Below are positions 55,176 to 63,898 of a DNA stretch of 64,000 bases, piece by piece. Position 1 is the first letter of the stretch; each line of letters opens with the position of its first letter. Under the pieces are notes generated by a model. That model was not told the DNA's origin, searched no databases, and saw nothing but the letters and a program-made list of their open reading frames with translations. The position numbers and the translations under genes are program-made. Source of the DNA: Bacillus_BE sp042263505 (GTDB lineage: Bacteria; Bacillota; Bacilli; Bacillales; Cytobacillaceae); assembly GCF_042263505.1 (NCBI RefSeq), contig NZ_JBHKFI010000018.1, positions 38,640 to 102,639 on the forward strand, given 5' to 3'.

Positions 55176-55787
55176 ATGACACGACTTACTCCCAGACAAA
55201 TCAAAGCACAGGAAACAAAGAAAAGAATTCTTGAAACGGCTTTAAAACTGTTTAGTGAAAAAGGTTTTGATAATGTGACGGTTGACGAAATAGTCAATAC
55301 AAGTAACGATTCAAAAGGTGCCTTTTATGTTCATTTCAAATCAAAATATGAAATTTTTCTAGAAAAGTTTAAAGAAATAGATGAATTTTACGCGGCTTTT
55401 ATTCAATCATTACCAGATGATTTAACTCCAAGTGAGAAAATATTTAGCCTATTAGAATCTCAAATGATTTATCTTCGGGATGAATTAGGGAGAGACCTGA
55501 TTCGAACCGTCTATATGAACGCCTTAATCCCAAATCCAGATAACTACTTTGCAAATACCAATAGAACTTTATATAAAATTGTTCGTTCATTTGTCATTGA
55601 AGGTAAAGATCAAGGAGAATTCAAGGCCAATTTATCAACAAATGAAATGACCATGTTAATCACCCGATCCATGAGAGGAACACTATATGACTGGTGTTTA
55701 TTCGATGAAAGTTATGATCTAATAGAAGAATCGAAAAAGTTTATTACTATAGTATTAACTGGTATAAAAACAAATAATGATGGTTAA
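55176..55787 (+). CDS. TetR/AcrR-family regulator
   Basis: A 203-residue TetR repressor. The N-terminal HTH domain reads TKKRILETALKLFSEKGFDNVTVDEIV then SKGAFYVHFKSKYEIFLEKF (about 15-65). The C-terminal ligand domain is all helical. GTAGGAGG lies before the ATG. It is divergent from the ligase-thiolase-DUF35-MFS operon and most likely represses it until an acyl-CoA or the free acid binds (typical of the family, inferred here). Confidence 0.93.
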   Translation: MTRLTPRQIKAQETKKRILETALKLFSEKGFDNVTVDEIVNTSNDSKGAFYVHFKSKYEIFLEKFKEIDEFYAAFIQSLPDDLTPSEKIFSLLESQMIYLRDELGRDLIRTVYMNALIPNPDNYFANTNRTLYKIVRSFVIEGKDQGEFKANLSTNEMTMLITRSMRGTLYDWCLFDESYDLIEESKKFITIVLTGIKTNNDG

Positions 55788-56583
55788 TTGCACATAAATA
55801 TTGCTAATTGCTTTTTAAATAATCAATCTATTTATTCAAATAAATTTGTAGTAAATAGAAGAATGACTACTCTTCTTAATTACTGATTTATTTCTATCTA
55901 AATAATAATAATAAAACACTTGAATTAGCACATAATTGCCATAAAAATTACTCATAGCATAGCGGTGAGCATTTATTTATATCTCTACTTATTTTTAAGT
56001 AATAAACCTCCCGTTCCGTTTTAATATAAACGTTCACAACCTCTTCTATACCTTAAAAATAAATACAAAAAAATGCCTCTACAATTATCTGTAAAGACGT
56101 ATGAACGTTGATATTACTTAATTCTTCTGTAATAGACGTTTTTAAAACATACACAAAATTTATTCCGTTGGTCGGGATATAAGATACTCCAGAAATCCTT
56201 ATTTTATAAGGGTTTTTGGAGCGCTTGTATAAAATTTGTGTAAAATGATTTTTTTGGCTATAAATAATTATTTTAGATGACTTTATCGCCTTATAGAATA
56301 ATAAAACAATTGAGATATTTACATCTTGCCGCCCGTAAGCTGAGAGTGTGTAATATCTTTAACGATGGGTGCAAAAAATGCGGTATACCAGGGTTTGACT
56401 AAATCTGAGGTGTTATGTTTTTAACGGGGTTATACTATTTTTTTCTTGATTGCATTAGCAAAATGTTAGCATTTTTGTTAGTACATATATATTCCACTTC
56501 TAGGAATAGGTCAATATAACTGATTATTAAGTATTCGTAAAATTATGTTAAAATATAGATATCAATTGATTAGGGGGGTAAAT
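55788..56583. other. Long gene-free region with tRNA-Leu relic and integrase-tail-like scar
   Basis: About 800 bases without an intact gene. It holds the relic described at 56066-56193. Around 56445-56485 on the minus strand the sequence reads TGCTAACAAAAATGCTAACA, the sort of repeat found at the 3' end of phage integrase genes, so a second integration scar may be present. A ribosome-binding site GGGGGG ends the region before the dehydrogenase start. Confidence 0.5.
56066..56193 (-). repeat. tRNA-Leu 3'-end relic with terminator (direct repeat of 46250-46380)
   Basis: Aligns by eye over about 130 bases with 46250-46380: shared terminator (CCTCTACAATTATCTGTA against CCCCTACAATAACTGTA), shared ACGTTGATATTACT and TTCTTC-GTAAT blocks, and the tRNA 3' end (CCGTTGGTCGGGATAT, ACTCCAGAA against CCGGTGGTCGGGGTCG, ACTCCAGAA). 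The tRNA 5' half is absent. Both copies are in the same orientation, about 9.8 kb apart. Confidence 0.75.
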
Positions 56584-57570
56584 ATGAAAAGAAATAAGTT
56601 AGTTGTTGTAGGTGTAGGCCATGTTGGCTCTTATGTTCTAGCAGATGCTATGAAATTAGGACTTTTTTCGGAAATTGCTGTCATTGATATAGATAAGGAT
56701 CTTGCTTATGGTGAAGCTCTTGACCAAGAACATGCAACCGCTCTTACATATATGTCAAATACTACGGTACATGCTGGGGATTATTCCGAATGTGCGAATG
56801 CAGATGTGATTATTTGTGCTGCAGGTCCCAGCGTCATAAAAAGTGATGAAGATACGATGCCAGACAGGACACAATTAGCAGTTGTCAATTCAGAGGTAAT
56901 TCGTGAAGTGATGACTGGAATTACTCAATATACGAAAGACGCAATCATTATTATCATAACCAATCCGTTAGATACCATGTTATACATAGCAGAAAATGAA
57001 TTCGGCTATCCGAAGGGACGCATTTTCGGAACTGGAACCATGCTTGATTCTGCACGTCTTCGTAAAATAATTGCTGCTAATTATGACATCGATGCAAAAA
57101 GTGTAACAGGCTATATGATGGGTGAACACGGACATACAGCTTTCCCAGTATTAAGCCGCTTAAATGTGCAAGGGTTTGGTGAAGAAGAATTAGACCAAGT
57201 TTTTCAAGGAAAAGAACGATTAAATCGGGACACTATTAAAAAACAAGTTGTAAAGGCAGCTTTCGATGTGTTAAATGGGAAAGGGTGGACAAACGCAGGT
57301 GTTGCCCAAGCTGCTGTTACACTAGCAAAGGCAGTTATGCTGGATGAACGCAGTGTTTATCCGGTGTCCACAACATTACACGGACAATATGGATACGATG
57401 GGGATGTTGCACTAAGTATGCCATGTATTATTGGGAGGAATGGCGTAGAAAAACAATTAGAAATTGTTCTCGACTCCCAAGAACTTAAATGGCTACATCA
57501 ATCAGCGGAATATATTAAAGAAACAATACAAGTTTCAAAGACAGGTAGAACTCATCATCTACAATCCTAG
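56584..57570 (+). CDS. L-lactate/2-hydroxyacid dehydrogenase (LDH family)
   Basis: A 328-residue NAD-dependent LDH/MDH-fold enzyme. Rossmann motif VVVGVGHVGSYV (about 7-18), Asp in AVIDIDKD, the substrate block TMLDSARLRK (Arg171 of LDH numbering) and catalytic His in MMGEHGHTAFP (His195). The active-site loop around residue 95 (SDEDTMPDRTQLA) lacks the usual Gln/Arg-rich ESR or QxR pattern of standard LDH or MDH. It resembles L-2-hydroxyisocaproate dehydrogenases (broad 2-oxoacid range). The true start is ATG 56584, which GGGGGGTAAAT precedes; the frame extends 13 codons upstream. Confidence 0.85.
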   Translation: MKRNKLVVVGVGHVGSYVLADAMKLGLFSEIAVIDIDKDLAYGEALDQEHATALTYMSNTTVHAGDYSECANADVIICAAGPSVIKSDEDTMPDRTQLAVVNSEVIREVMTGITQYTKDAIIIIITNPLDTMLYIAENEFGYPKGRIFGTGTMLDSARLRKIIAANYDIDAKSVTGYMMGEHGHTAFPVLSRLNVQGFGEEELDQVFQGKERLNRDTIKKQVVKAAFDVLNGKGWTNAGVAQAAVTLAKAVMLDERSVYPVSTTLHGQYGYDGDVALSMPCIIGRNGVEKQLEIVLDSQELKWLHQSAEYIKETIQVSKTGRTHHLQS

Positions 57571-57595
57571 TTTAATGTTTTCAACCTGCATTTTA

Positions 57596-57626
57596 GGCGA
57601 ACGGAATTTGTACTGTTCGTCTTTTT
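57596..57626 (+). terminator. Terminator of the dehydrogenase gene
   Basis: GGCGAAC / GTTCGTC stem with 12-base loop and TTTTT tail, 26 bases past the stop. Confidence 0.85.
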
Positions 57627-57667
57627 ATTGGTAAATATCGGGCAAGCATAACGCAAGCCCGTTTTAT

Positions 57668-57951
57668 TTACTCCTTAACTAGCGTACCCTTATCAAGTTG
57701 ATATTCATAAGTGTTGAATAAGAACGTTACAACAGTTTTAGCCGAATTAATAACTACTAACGCATGGTGCATATTTACTTCGTATCTTCTATGGTGAGCA
57801 TCTCCGTTTTCGTTCCTTATTTCAGCAAGTCCGTTAACAATGTTAATTAACCCGCTTAATACCTGCTTTAACGGTTTCTCTAAATTAGGGTATCAGTATT
57901 TAAGTATAATTCCTTCCGTACCCTCGTAAATTGTTCACTATATTTAGCCAT
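57668..57951 (-). pseudogene. Abortive-infection Abi_C domain relic
   Basis: Translation from ATG 57949-57951 gives MAKYSEQFTRVRKELYLNTD and a stop. Shifting frame continues PNLEKPLKQVLSGLINIVNG, then LAEIRNENGDAHHRRYEVN and HALVVINSAKTVVTFLFNTY, ending at the stop at 57668. GLAEIRN-x-x-GDAH with the following NSAKTVVTFL is the Abi_C (AbiJ/AbiD-type C-terminal) signature as I know it. The N-terminal portion is missing or fused, and one frameshift is needed. It lies 1.2 kb from a complete CBASS operon. Confidence 0.75.
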
Positions 57952-58184
57952 TAAAAAACACTCCGAAAGTTAGATTTCACTCAAACTTTTAGGATGCAGT
58001 ACAAAATCAACTTTTCAAGGGGCTTTTCGATATCGGTGGTCAGACGTATCATGATATTTTAAAGTAAAGAAAAGAATGGAAATCCCTATAATATCAAGGG
58101 TCTTTGATACTTGGTGATACCTGTTTTTAGTTTCAATTAGCACATTTTTGGCACAATCATGTCATATCATTACCTATCATGCAT

Positions 58185-58604
58185 TCAGAAATTCAGTAGC
58201 TTTACGATAAAAAATTTTTCCATATAGTCCAATTGCAACTTATAAAGGGCACATTGAACAAATTCAGCCAATTTCTCTTCTACAAAATCATATTTATTTT
58301 GAATTTCTTCATTTTCATAAGCATATTCTTCAAGTCTGTTTCTACAGGCATCAAACATAACTTCAATTTTTTCGAACAGTAAATCTAAAGCCTCTTCTTT
58401 ACTATCATCATAATATTTATCTGTATATGAAACCCCATCAGTAATATCTACAATATAGCGGCTTCCAAGTTGGTAAAATCCAACAAAATCATATTTGTTA
58501 CCTACTCCAATATTAAATAGGTTGTCTGCTTCTCCAGTCTAACAGTTTTCATATGAATCTTCTACATTTGTACCTTCTACAATAGTTTTTTGAATTTTTT
58601 CCAT
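58185..58604 (-). pseudogene. Unknown acidic protein gene broken by UAG at codon 22
   Basis: One reading frame of 139 codons from ATG 58602-58604 to stop 58185-58187, interrupted only by TAG at 58539-58541: MEKIQKTIVEGTNVEDSYEN-C-stop-TGEADNLFNIGVGNKYDF... and so on to EKFFIVKLLNF. A ribosome-binding site (AAAGGTGATAGT) lies just before the ATG. It is Asp/Glu-rich and mostly helical in the second half. I do not recognise the family. Being beside two defence loci, it could be an accessory defence gene, but that is speculation. Confidence 0.6.
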
Positions 58605-59159
58605 ACTATCACCTTTCCTTTCTGCTGCGTTTTTTTATGAGGGCTTCACGGCTCCCCTTTGTTCTTATAGGATACTTTAGGCATATCAGTAACAGTTTTT
58701 TAGCAATTTAACATGAAAATATTACTACATAATAGATGACCCTTTTCTATGTTTATAGATTATTTACTTTTTTTCATGATTTCACCTTCCTTCTTTTTCT
58801 AAATACATATTCCATTTATTAGAGAATACACGTTCTTAAACTACAATTAAAGCATTGATTAATATAACTGTAAAATCGCTATTTTTATTGATACACCGGT
58901 AATTTCAACTTTAAAATACAGGTAATTCATGTCCTAATATCTTTTTTTGGATAAGATTTAATGTCGTTGACTAACAGAAAAAGGTAAGAATCTAAAGACT
59001 CTTACCTTTTTCAATATTTCAGTAAAAATTTATAATTTCATTTTTTTATTTCAATACATACGTGATTCTCTAGGTTCTTTTTTTTCATTTCCTCAAACAA
59101 CATCTTAATTTGAATTTGCATTGAATCAAAAAGTGTATAAACTTTTTCTTCATTATCCT
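58605..59159. other. Intergenic region downstream of CBASS
   Basis: About 555 bases. Contains the terminator at 58978-59012. A stopless stretch in the +1 frame continues about 40 codons past the cap3 stop (KWVYQVCNNLKDNEEKVYTL ... CIEIKK) and ends near 59040, but has no clear start. No other structure recognised. Confidence 0.45.
58978..59012. terminator. Terminator downstream of the CBASS operon
   Basis: AAAAAGGTAAGA / TCTTACCTTTTT stem with a 10-base loop and U-tracts on both strands, about 150 bases beyond the cap3 stop. Confidence 0.85.
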
Positions 59160-59846
59160 TTAAATTATTACAAACCTGATAAACCCATTTTCATTTTCTA
59201 ATATATAATCAGAAATTTCACTTAATGCAAAAATAGAGTTAATCGTTCCTATAAATATTTGAGAAAAGGCTGCATTGTAAATATCATGTCCGGGTGGGCC
59301 AAGATTAAGATACCCGGCTACTTTAAAACCAAAGATTTTCCCCGCTTGATCTTCATAAATTATAATTTCCAAACCATTCGAAGATTTTAGATTTTTTAAA
59401 GGTTTACTAATCTTTTTTCCCTTCTGCTGCACTGCTACAAAAGGATTTTTAATACCAATGATAACCATAAACAAAAAATCTATTTCCATTGTCGAATCCT
59501 TTAACATATTGCTTAATAACTTCTTATCATCATTTGAAGGTGTTGGGGTATCCTCCGGATGAGTATGCCACTCACCTAAATAAATCCTTTCCCCGTTAGA
59601 TTCTTTCCATGCCTCTTCAATTATTCTTTGAGCCTTTTGAACATTCCTCACAAAATAGTAGCGCCCTGAACAATCCTCATTAGACGGTTCAGATATGCTA
59701 TCAATTATTATCAAATCTTTATATACTTTTCCTAACAGAATCCCACCAGATTCATTCTGATCTTTCTTCGTTTGCTTATAGGAATCAAATATTTTAGCAA
59801 CAGGATTAGTAAAAACAACATGTTTATCACCAAATTTATATATCAT
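59160..59846 (-). CDS. cap3: CBASS Cap3-like JAB/JAMM isopeptidase
   Basis: A 228-residue MPN-fold metalloprotease. The full JAMM set is present: Glu32 in NESGGILLG, His94 and His96 in GEWHTHPEDTPTPSNDD, Ser104 and Asp107. Cap3 removes the CD-NTase from targets conjugated by Cap2 (known for type II CBASS). Its start overlaps the cap2 end by 11 bases. The length is somewhat above the smallest Cap3 proteins; the extra C-terminal 60 residues (DIYNAAFSQIFIGTINSIFALSEISDYI) are of unknown use. Confidence 0.92.
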   Translation of the reverse strand: MIYKFGDKHVVFTNPVAKIFDSYKQTKKDQNESGGILLGKVYKDLIIIDSISEPSNEDCSGRYYFVRNVQKAQRIIEEAWKESNGERIYLGEWHTHPEDTPTPSNDDKKLLSNMLKDSTMEIDFLFMVIIGIKNPFVAVQQKGKKISKPLKNLKSSNGLEIIIYEDQAGKIFGFKVAGYLNLGPPGHDIYNAAFSQIFIGTINSIFALSEISDYILENENGFIRFVII

Positions 59847-61611
59847 TTAAATCAACACTTTCTATTTTATTGAGCCTAATAGAAAAATCAGATGCACCTA
59901 CCCATTTTGGTGCTAACAGTCGCTTATTTTCCTTTTGTTCTGTTAAGTTTCCTAGCCAAGTAAAGACCTTATTTTTTTTCACTTCACGATTTAACTGTTG
60001 TTGAATAAACATTATAACTTCAACAATAAATTTTTTTAATTCTAAAACTCCGTAAGGAACATAAGATGTGCTGCACCCAAGTTCTTTTTTGGAGTATAAA
60101 TTTCCATTTTTTAATATTTGATATTTGTATTCACCACTGTTAAAAAGCATTTTCATAGAAGTTTTGCTATTAGGTTCAATCCATACCGCATGTCCACCTG
60201 CTAGATAAGGTTCCACCCATAAGTATACTATTGGTTTTTTAATCACATTTGCCATTTGTAGTTCATTAAGTCTTAACTCCGCCGGAGTGTTACTTATTGC
60301 CACAATTATTAAATCAAAGGGATTTAGTGTGTTGGGGTTAGCCTTAAGCAATGACAAGACATTATCGCTATAAACATGAATTTGACTTGTTGGATAGTGT
60401 TTCCTTAGTCTATTTCTAACTGCTTCAGTTTTCTTTTCTCCAACCTGATCTGCACCACATAAATGCCTATTTATATTCTCAAAACTTAAATTATCAGAAT
60501 CAATTAGCAACAAATGCTGTATTCCTATATCAATAAGTCCCTGTGCCATATGACTACCAACAGACCCACAGCCTACAACCGCAACTCTTAATCCAAGATT
60601 ATCAACCTTTCCATCCCCGCCCCTACGCTTTAACCGAACTGCGCTAACATCTGTCACATAATACTTATCTATTTCCATCATTGGAAATTCCTTTATTAAT
60701 TCTATTAATCCGTTACGGCTGTTGGCCCTGAATCCTTTAAGATTTGTTTGTATTTTTTTCCTTCCTCTATAATTTTCTATAACTCTCTTAAAAGGTTTGA
60801 GGTGTTCCCATATGCCCCATGTATAATCATTATTTATGTGTATCGAAAACAATATCTTTGTGGGTCTTTTATTATTTGTAAGAAACTTAAAATAATCATT
60901 TAAATTACATTTATTGTCTTTTAGAATGTGATATATATCTTTATTATTTTTAGGAAATGGAAACTTGATTGGTTCATGTAAAGGTACATAAAAGACAGGA
61001 ATTACGTCTTCTTCATTAAAACTACCGCCAACATTTTTTATCCACTGGATAGCCTCGTTTTTGTGGTCAGAGATAATCCCATGTTCTGACCAATTCTTAT
61101 ATTTAAATGGAACTAGATATACAACTTTAGAAATTTCAGATGGTGCTACTGTAGAAAGATACCTCCCCTTAGTTTCCTGCAACCAATATGTTTCAAATTC
61201 TTCGGTATAATCTGTAAGGTTTTGTTCTAAAATTCCTTTTGTAAGTACTTCTTTAGATTTATCGATGGTTGCGTCCAAAACCCCTTTTGGATTATCAGGG
61301 TTCGGACTAGCAACTACATCATCAAAAATACAAAGAGTTCTAAATATATCAAGGTGGGGCAAAGGATATAACTTTTGAAAACTTTGATCGTCTAATTTTA
61401 TTTGCGGAAATGAATCAGGAAAATTAAAAGGTAGATTAATTAGTAAATTAATATCATGCTCTGCGACTAACATATTTACCTTTAAAGTTACGGGATACTT
61501 GATGGGGTTTTCAGATTCTACTTGAATAGCCCCATAAGCATTTTCAAGATATTCCACTGATTCGTTTCTTTTATTTGAATATATTTCTGTTAAACTAAGA
61601 AGATCGTCCAT
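59836..61611 (-). CDS. cap2: CBASS Cap2, fused E2-like and E1-like conjugation enzyme
   Basis: A 591-residue two-domain protein. E2-like domain about 1-160, with the probable catalytic Cys94 in IFRTLCIFDD. A linker domain spans 165-330. The E1/ThiF adenylation domain spans 340-590 with the nucleotide loop VAVVGCGSVGSHMAQGL (345-359), Asp371 in LLIDSDNL, the NINRH block at 379-383, and the E1 catalytic Cys513 in KKELGCSTSYVPYG. Cap2 ligates the CD-NTase C-terminus to cellular targets and so primes signalling. AGGA lies before the ATG, and the gene overlaps the CD-NTase gene by 17 bases. Confidence 0.93.
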   Translation of the reverse strand: MDDLLSLTEIYSNKRNESVEYLENAYGAIQVESENPIKYPVTLKVNMLVAEHDINLLINLPFNFPDSFPQIKLDDQSFQKLYPLPHLDIFRTLCIFDDVVASPNPDNPKGVLDATIDKSKEVLTKGILEQNLTDYTEEFETYWLQETKGRYLSTVAPSEISKVVYLVPFKYKNWSEHGIISDHKNEAIQWIKNVGGSFNEEDVIPVFYVPLHEPIKFPFPKNNKDIYHILKDNKCNLNDYFKFLTNNKRPTKILFSIHINNDYTWGIWEHLKPFKRVIENYRGRKKIQTNLKGFRANSRNGLIELIKEFPMMEIDKYYVTDVSAVRLKRRGGDGKVDNLGLRVAVVGCGSVGSHMAQGLIDIGIQHLLLIDSDNLSFENINRHLCGADQVGEKKTEAVRNRLRKHYPTSQIHVYSDNVLSLLKANPNTLNPFDLIIVAISNTPAELRLNELQMANVIKKPIVYLWVEPYLAGGHAVWIEPNSKTSMKMLFNSGEYKYQILKNGNLYSKKELGCSTSYVPYGVLELKKFIVEVIMFIQQQLNREVKKNKVFTWLGNLTEQKENKRLLAPKWVGASDFSIRLNKIESVDLNDI

Positions 61612-62572
61612 AATTTCCTATTACTGCTGCTGATGCTGTTTGTAAAGCATATCCTTTATTCACTCTATCCTCTGGAGGATTATATTCAGGAAATCTATCT
61701 CCAAAAATTTTTATCCAAATATCTGCGGATTCACTTTTTTTCTCTTTTTCTAGTGCCTTTTGCCCATTAGTAACAAGGGTAGACAATTTGCTTAAAAAAT
61801 TGGTTTTTGCCGTCTCAGACCATTCGTCAAATAACTCCTCTTCAGGGAATACTGGTCGTTTTAAACTGAAAGATTCATTTAACTCGTCATAAATTTCTTT
61901 TGCAATTGCAATGAAGACAGAATCATCATCTTCTTCATAGCCTTCAACAAAGTGATTTGAAGCCAGTATTGTAAAAATCATTCCGCTTGGAAATTTGTCT
62001 TCACCTTTTTTATTATCTTTCCACGCTTTAAAGTACCTGACAATTCGTTTTAATTGATCCCCTTTGCTTGTCACTTCATTGCTAAACCAGTTTGTTAATT
62101 CTTTCGGGTCGCTATCAATCCAACCCTTAGTTTTATGAGCCAACTTCGGATGATCAGCATTATCCCCTAATATATAAATTGGAAAATCAATATGATAGTC
62201 ATTTTTAAAGATAACACGTACACAGGTATTTTTATTAACAGGAGGAGTTGTTGTATGACCATCAACTGCTTTTAAAATCCAATTATGTACAGTTGTTGCC
62301 GCTGGCCATTCTTCTTCATCCTTTCCAGCCAAGTGTATTAGATACACACCGTCGTCTATATCATACTCACCTTCGATGGGCTTTATGATAGTGTTCATCA
62401 TATAAGAACCTTGCCCCCAGAAGTTAGGTTTCGTGACTTTTAAAGTATTTTCAAAGTAGTTTTGAATCTTTACCCTTAGTGCATTTCTTGATGTACGCAA
62501 AGATTGCTTTTTAGTAGAGTCAAGTTTAATTTTTCCATCAAATTCCATGAACAAATCATTACATTGTGCCAA
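61595..62572 (-). CDS. CBASS CD-NTase (DncV-like cyclic-dinucleotide synthase)
   Basis: A nucleotidyltransferase of about 325 residues. Active-site motif FWGQGSYMMNT (GS near 55) and EYDIDDGVYL with the catalytic DxD near 71-73; a third acidic residue is likely in DYHIDFPIY. The pattern DIDDGVYL is that of clade A (DncV-like) enzymes, which make 3',3'-cGAMP. I chose the TTG at 62572 (MAQCNDLFMEFDG) because GAGGTGAGAAAG lies directly before it, which gives a 14-base overlap with capV. The next in-frame start upstream (62638) lies far inside capV. The C-terminus ends in a small-residue tail (AASAVIGNYGRSS-like), as needed for Cap2 conjugation. Confidence 0.92.
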   Translation of the reverse strand: MAQCNDLFMEFDGKIKLDSTKKQSLRTSRNALRVKIQNYFENTLKVTKPNFWGQGSYMMNTIIKPIEGEYDIDDGVYLIHLAGKDEEEWPAATTVHNWILKAVDGHTTTPPVNKNTCVRVIFKNDYHIDFPIYILGDNADHPKLAHKTKGWIDSDPKELTNWFSNEVTSKGDQLKRIVRYFKAWKDNKKGEDKFPSGMIFTILASNHFVEGYEEDDDSVFIAIAKEIYDELNESFSLKRPVFPEEELFDEWSETAKTNFLSKLSTLVTNGQKALEKEKKSESADIWIKIFGDRFPEYNPPEDRVNKGYALQTASAAVIGNYGRSS

Positions 62573-63590
62573 CTTTCTCACCTCTAAATTTATAATTTTG
62601 ATTCCCTTTTTCAAAAAAGAATTGCAAATTTGGATCATTAATCCATTTACTACTTGCCTTGTGACCTTTTTCTACTAATAAATCGATAGATTCCTTAGAG
62701 GCTTTATCCAAACCAATCAATTTACTCTCTTCTTTATTTAAAGGTTCATTATTAATCCTTAAGTAGTGACCTTTAAGTGACTTATTTAAGTATTCAATAT
62801 GATAATGAGTAGATATAGATTGTAAATCCATCATTAAAGGAATTAATGTTTTACTCCAAAGTGCAATTGAACGACGATGAACTTTAAGTGGCTTTTCAAA
62901 AGAAAAATTTTGATGAAGAGTTGATATTGACAATAAACTAAACTTTTCAAAGCCCCGATTATTATTTCCAATAAAATAACGATAGGCTTCTTGAATTCCA
63001 TGTAATGATGGATTATTTGCAAATAATCCCCCATCAGCAAATTGGTCATTTGAATTTTCCATTGTATAAATTTCCTGTATAGGGAAGTAAGTTGGTGCAG
63101 CAGCGGTTGCTAAAGCAACATCAACTAATCTATGGTTACTATCCCTTCCCAAATCATCATGATGATCAGTTTTAATTATACATGGTGTTCCTTTTGTTAT
63201 ATTTGAGGTAGGTATTAAAACATTTGTCTCACAATCACTAATTGTTTTATCCTTAAAAACATTTTCAAGGGCATCCCTTAGATCCTTATCACTATATTTT
63301 GAAGTAATTATAAGTTGTTTTAATTTCCTAAATGCATTTTTAAATTTATTCCTATATGGAAAAATTATTGGACCATTTTCTTCATAGAGACTTACAACTT
63401 CTTTTGCTGGAATACCTGCTGCTAATGCAAGTGCAATAATCCCACCTGTAGATGTACCACAAATTAAGTCAAAATAATTATTTAACTTGCCGTATTGCTC
63501 CTCAAAATCAGCCAAGATTACCGCAGAATATAACCCCTTTATTCCTCCTCCATCAATTGATAATATTCGAAATGTGTTTAGTTCACTCAT
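62559..63590 (-). CDS. capV: CBASS CapV patatin-like phospholipase effector
   Basis: A 343-residue patatin-like protein. Oxyanion loop SIDGGGIKGLYSAV (11-24), nucleophile elbow GTSTGG with Ser47, and catalytic Asp186 in FADGGLFANNPS. It is activated by the cyclic dinucleotide and degrades membrane phospholipids, killing the infected cell (known for V. cholerae CapV). First gene of the four-gene operon and overlaps the CD-NTase by 14 bases. The short C-terminal domain (residues 200-343) is helical and of the usual CapV size. Confidence 0.93.
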   Translation of the reverse strand: MSELNTFRILSIDGGGIKGLYSAVILADFEEQYGKLNNYFDLICGTSTGGIIALALAAGIPAKEVVSLYEENGPIIFPYRNKFKNAFRKLKQLIITSKYSDKDLRDALENVFKDKTISDCETNVLIPTSNITKGTPCIIKTDHHDDLGRDSNHRLVDVALATAAAPTYFPIQEIYTMENSNDQFADGGLFANNPSLHGIQEAYRYFIGNNNRGFEKFSLLSISTLHQNFSFEKPLKVHRRSIALWSKTLIPLMMDLQSISTHYHIEYLNKSLKGHYLRINNEPLNKEESKLIGLDKASKESIDLLVEKGHKASSKWINDPNLQFFFEKGNQNYKFRGEKVGTM

Positions 63591-63898
63591 TCCACCAAAC
63601 TCCTAACGCAGCATAAATTAAATTACTCATTTTATGTATTAGTAAGAATATTTATAGTTTTAGAATCTTAAAGTGTACTCAAACCGAGAGCAATCGATTA
63701 AATGAGATTTTTATGAATTTTATAATATTATATAAACCAATTGTACCATAATTTGTCTGAAATAATACCCAAAAGCAGAACGTATTTTCGCTTTTTATTT
63801 GTATATTTTTTGAAAGTCTATAATAGAACATAAAAAAGAAGACCTAATTTTAGGTCTCAATCATCAGAAATTAGGGCTTGTCAATTAAAGTGTGTAAG
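63591..63898. other. CBASS promoter region and IS end
   Basis: About 310 AT-rich bases. A palindrome GACCTAATTTTAGGTC lies at 63841-63856. From about 63873 to 63897 the sequence AGGGCTTGTCAATTAAAGTG... has the look of an IS256-type terminal repeat belonging to the transposase fragment on its right. No operator was recognised for CBASS. Confidence 0.5.

Noticed and set aside
46250..56193. A 10-kb integrated element bounded by the two tRNA-Leu repeats
   Set aside because: The repeat includes the native terminator on the same side in both copies, and the integrase lies outside the left copy, so the geometry does not fit simple attL/attR. Kept only as evidence for repeated events.
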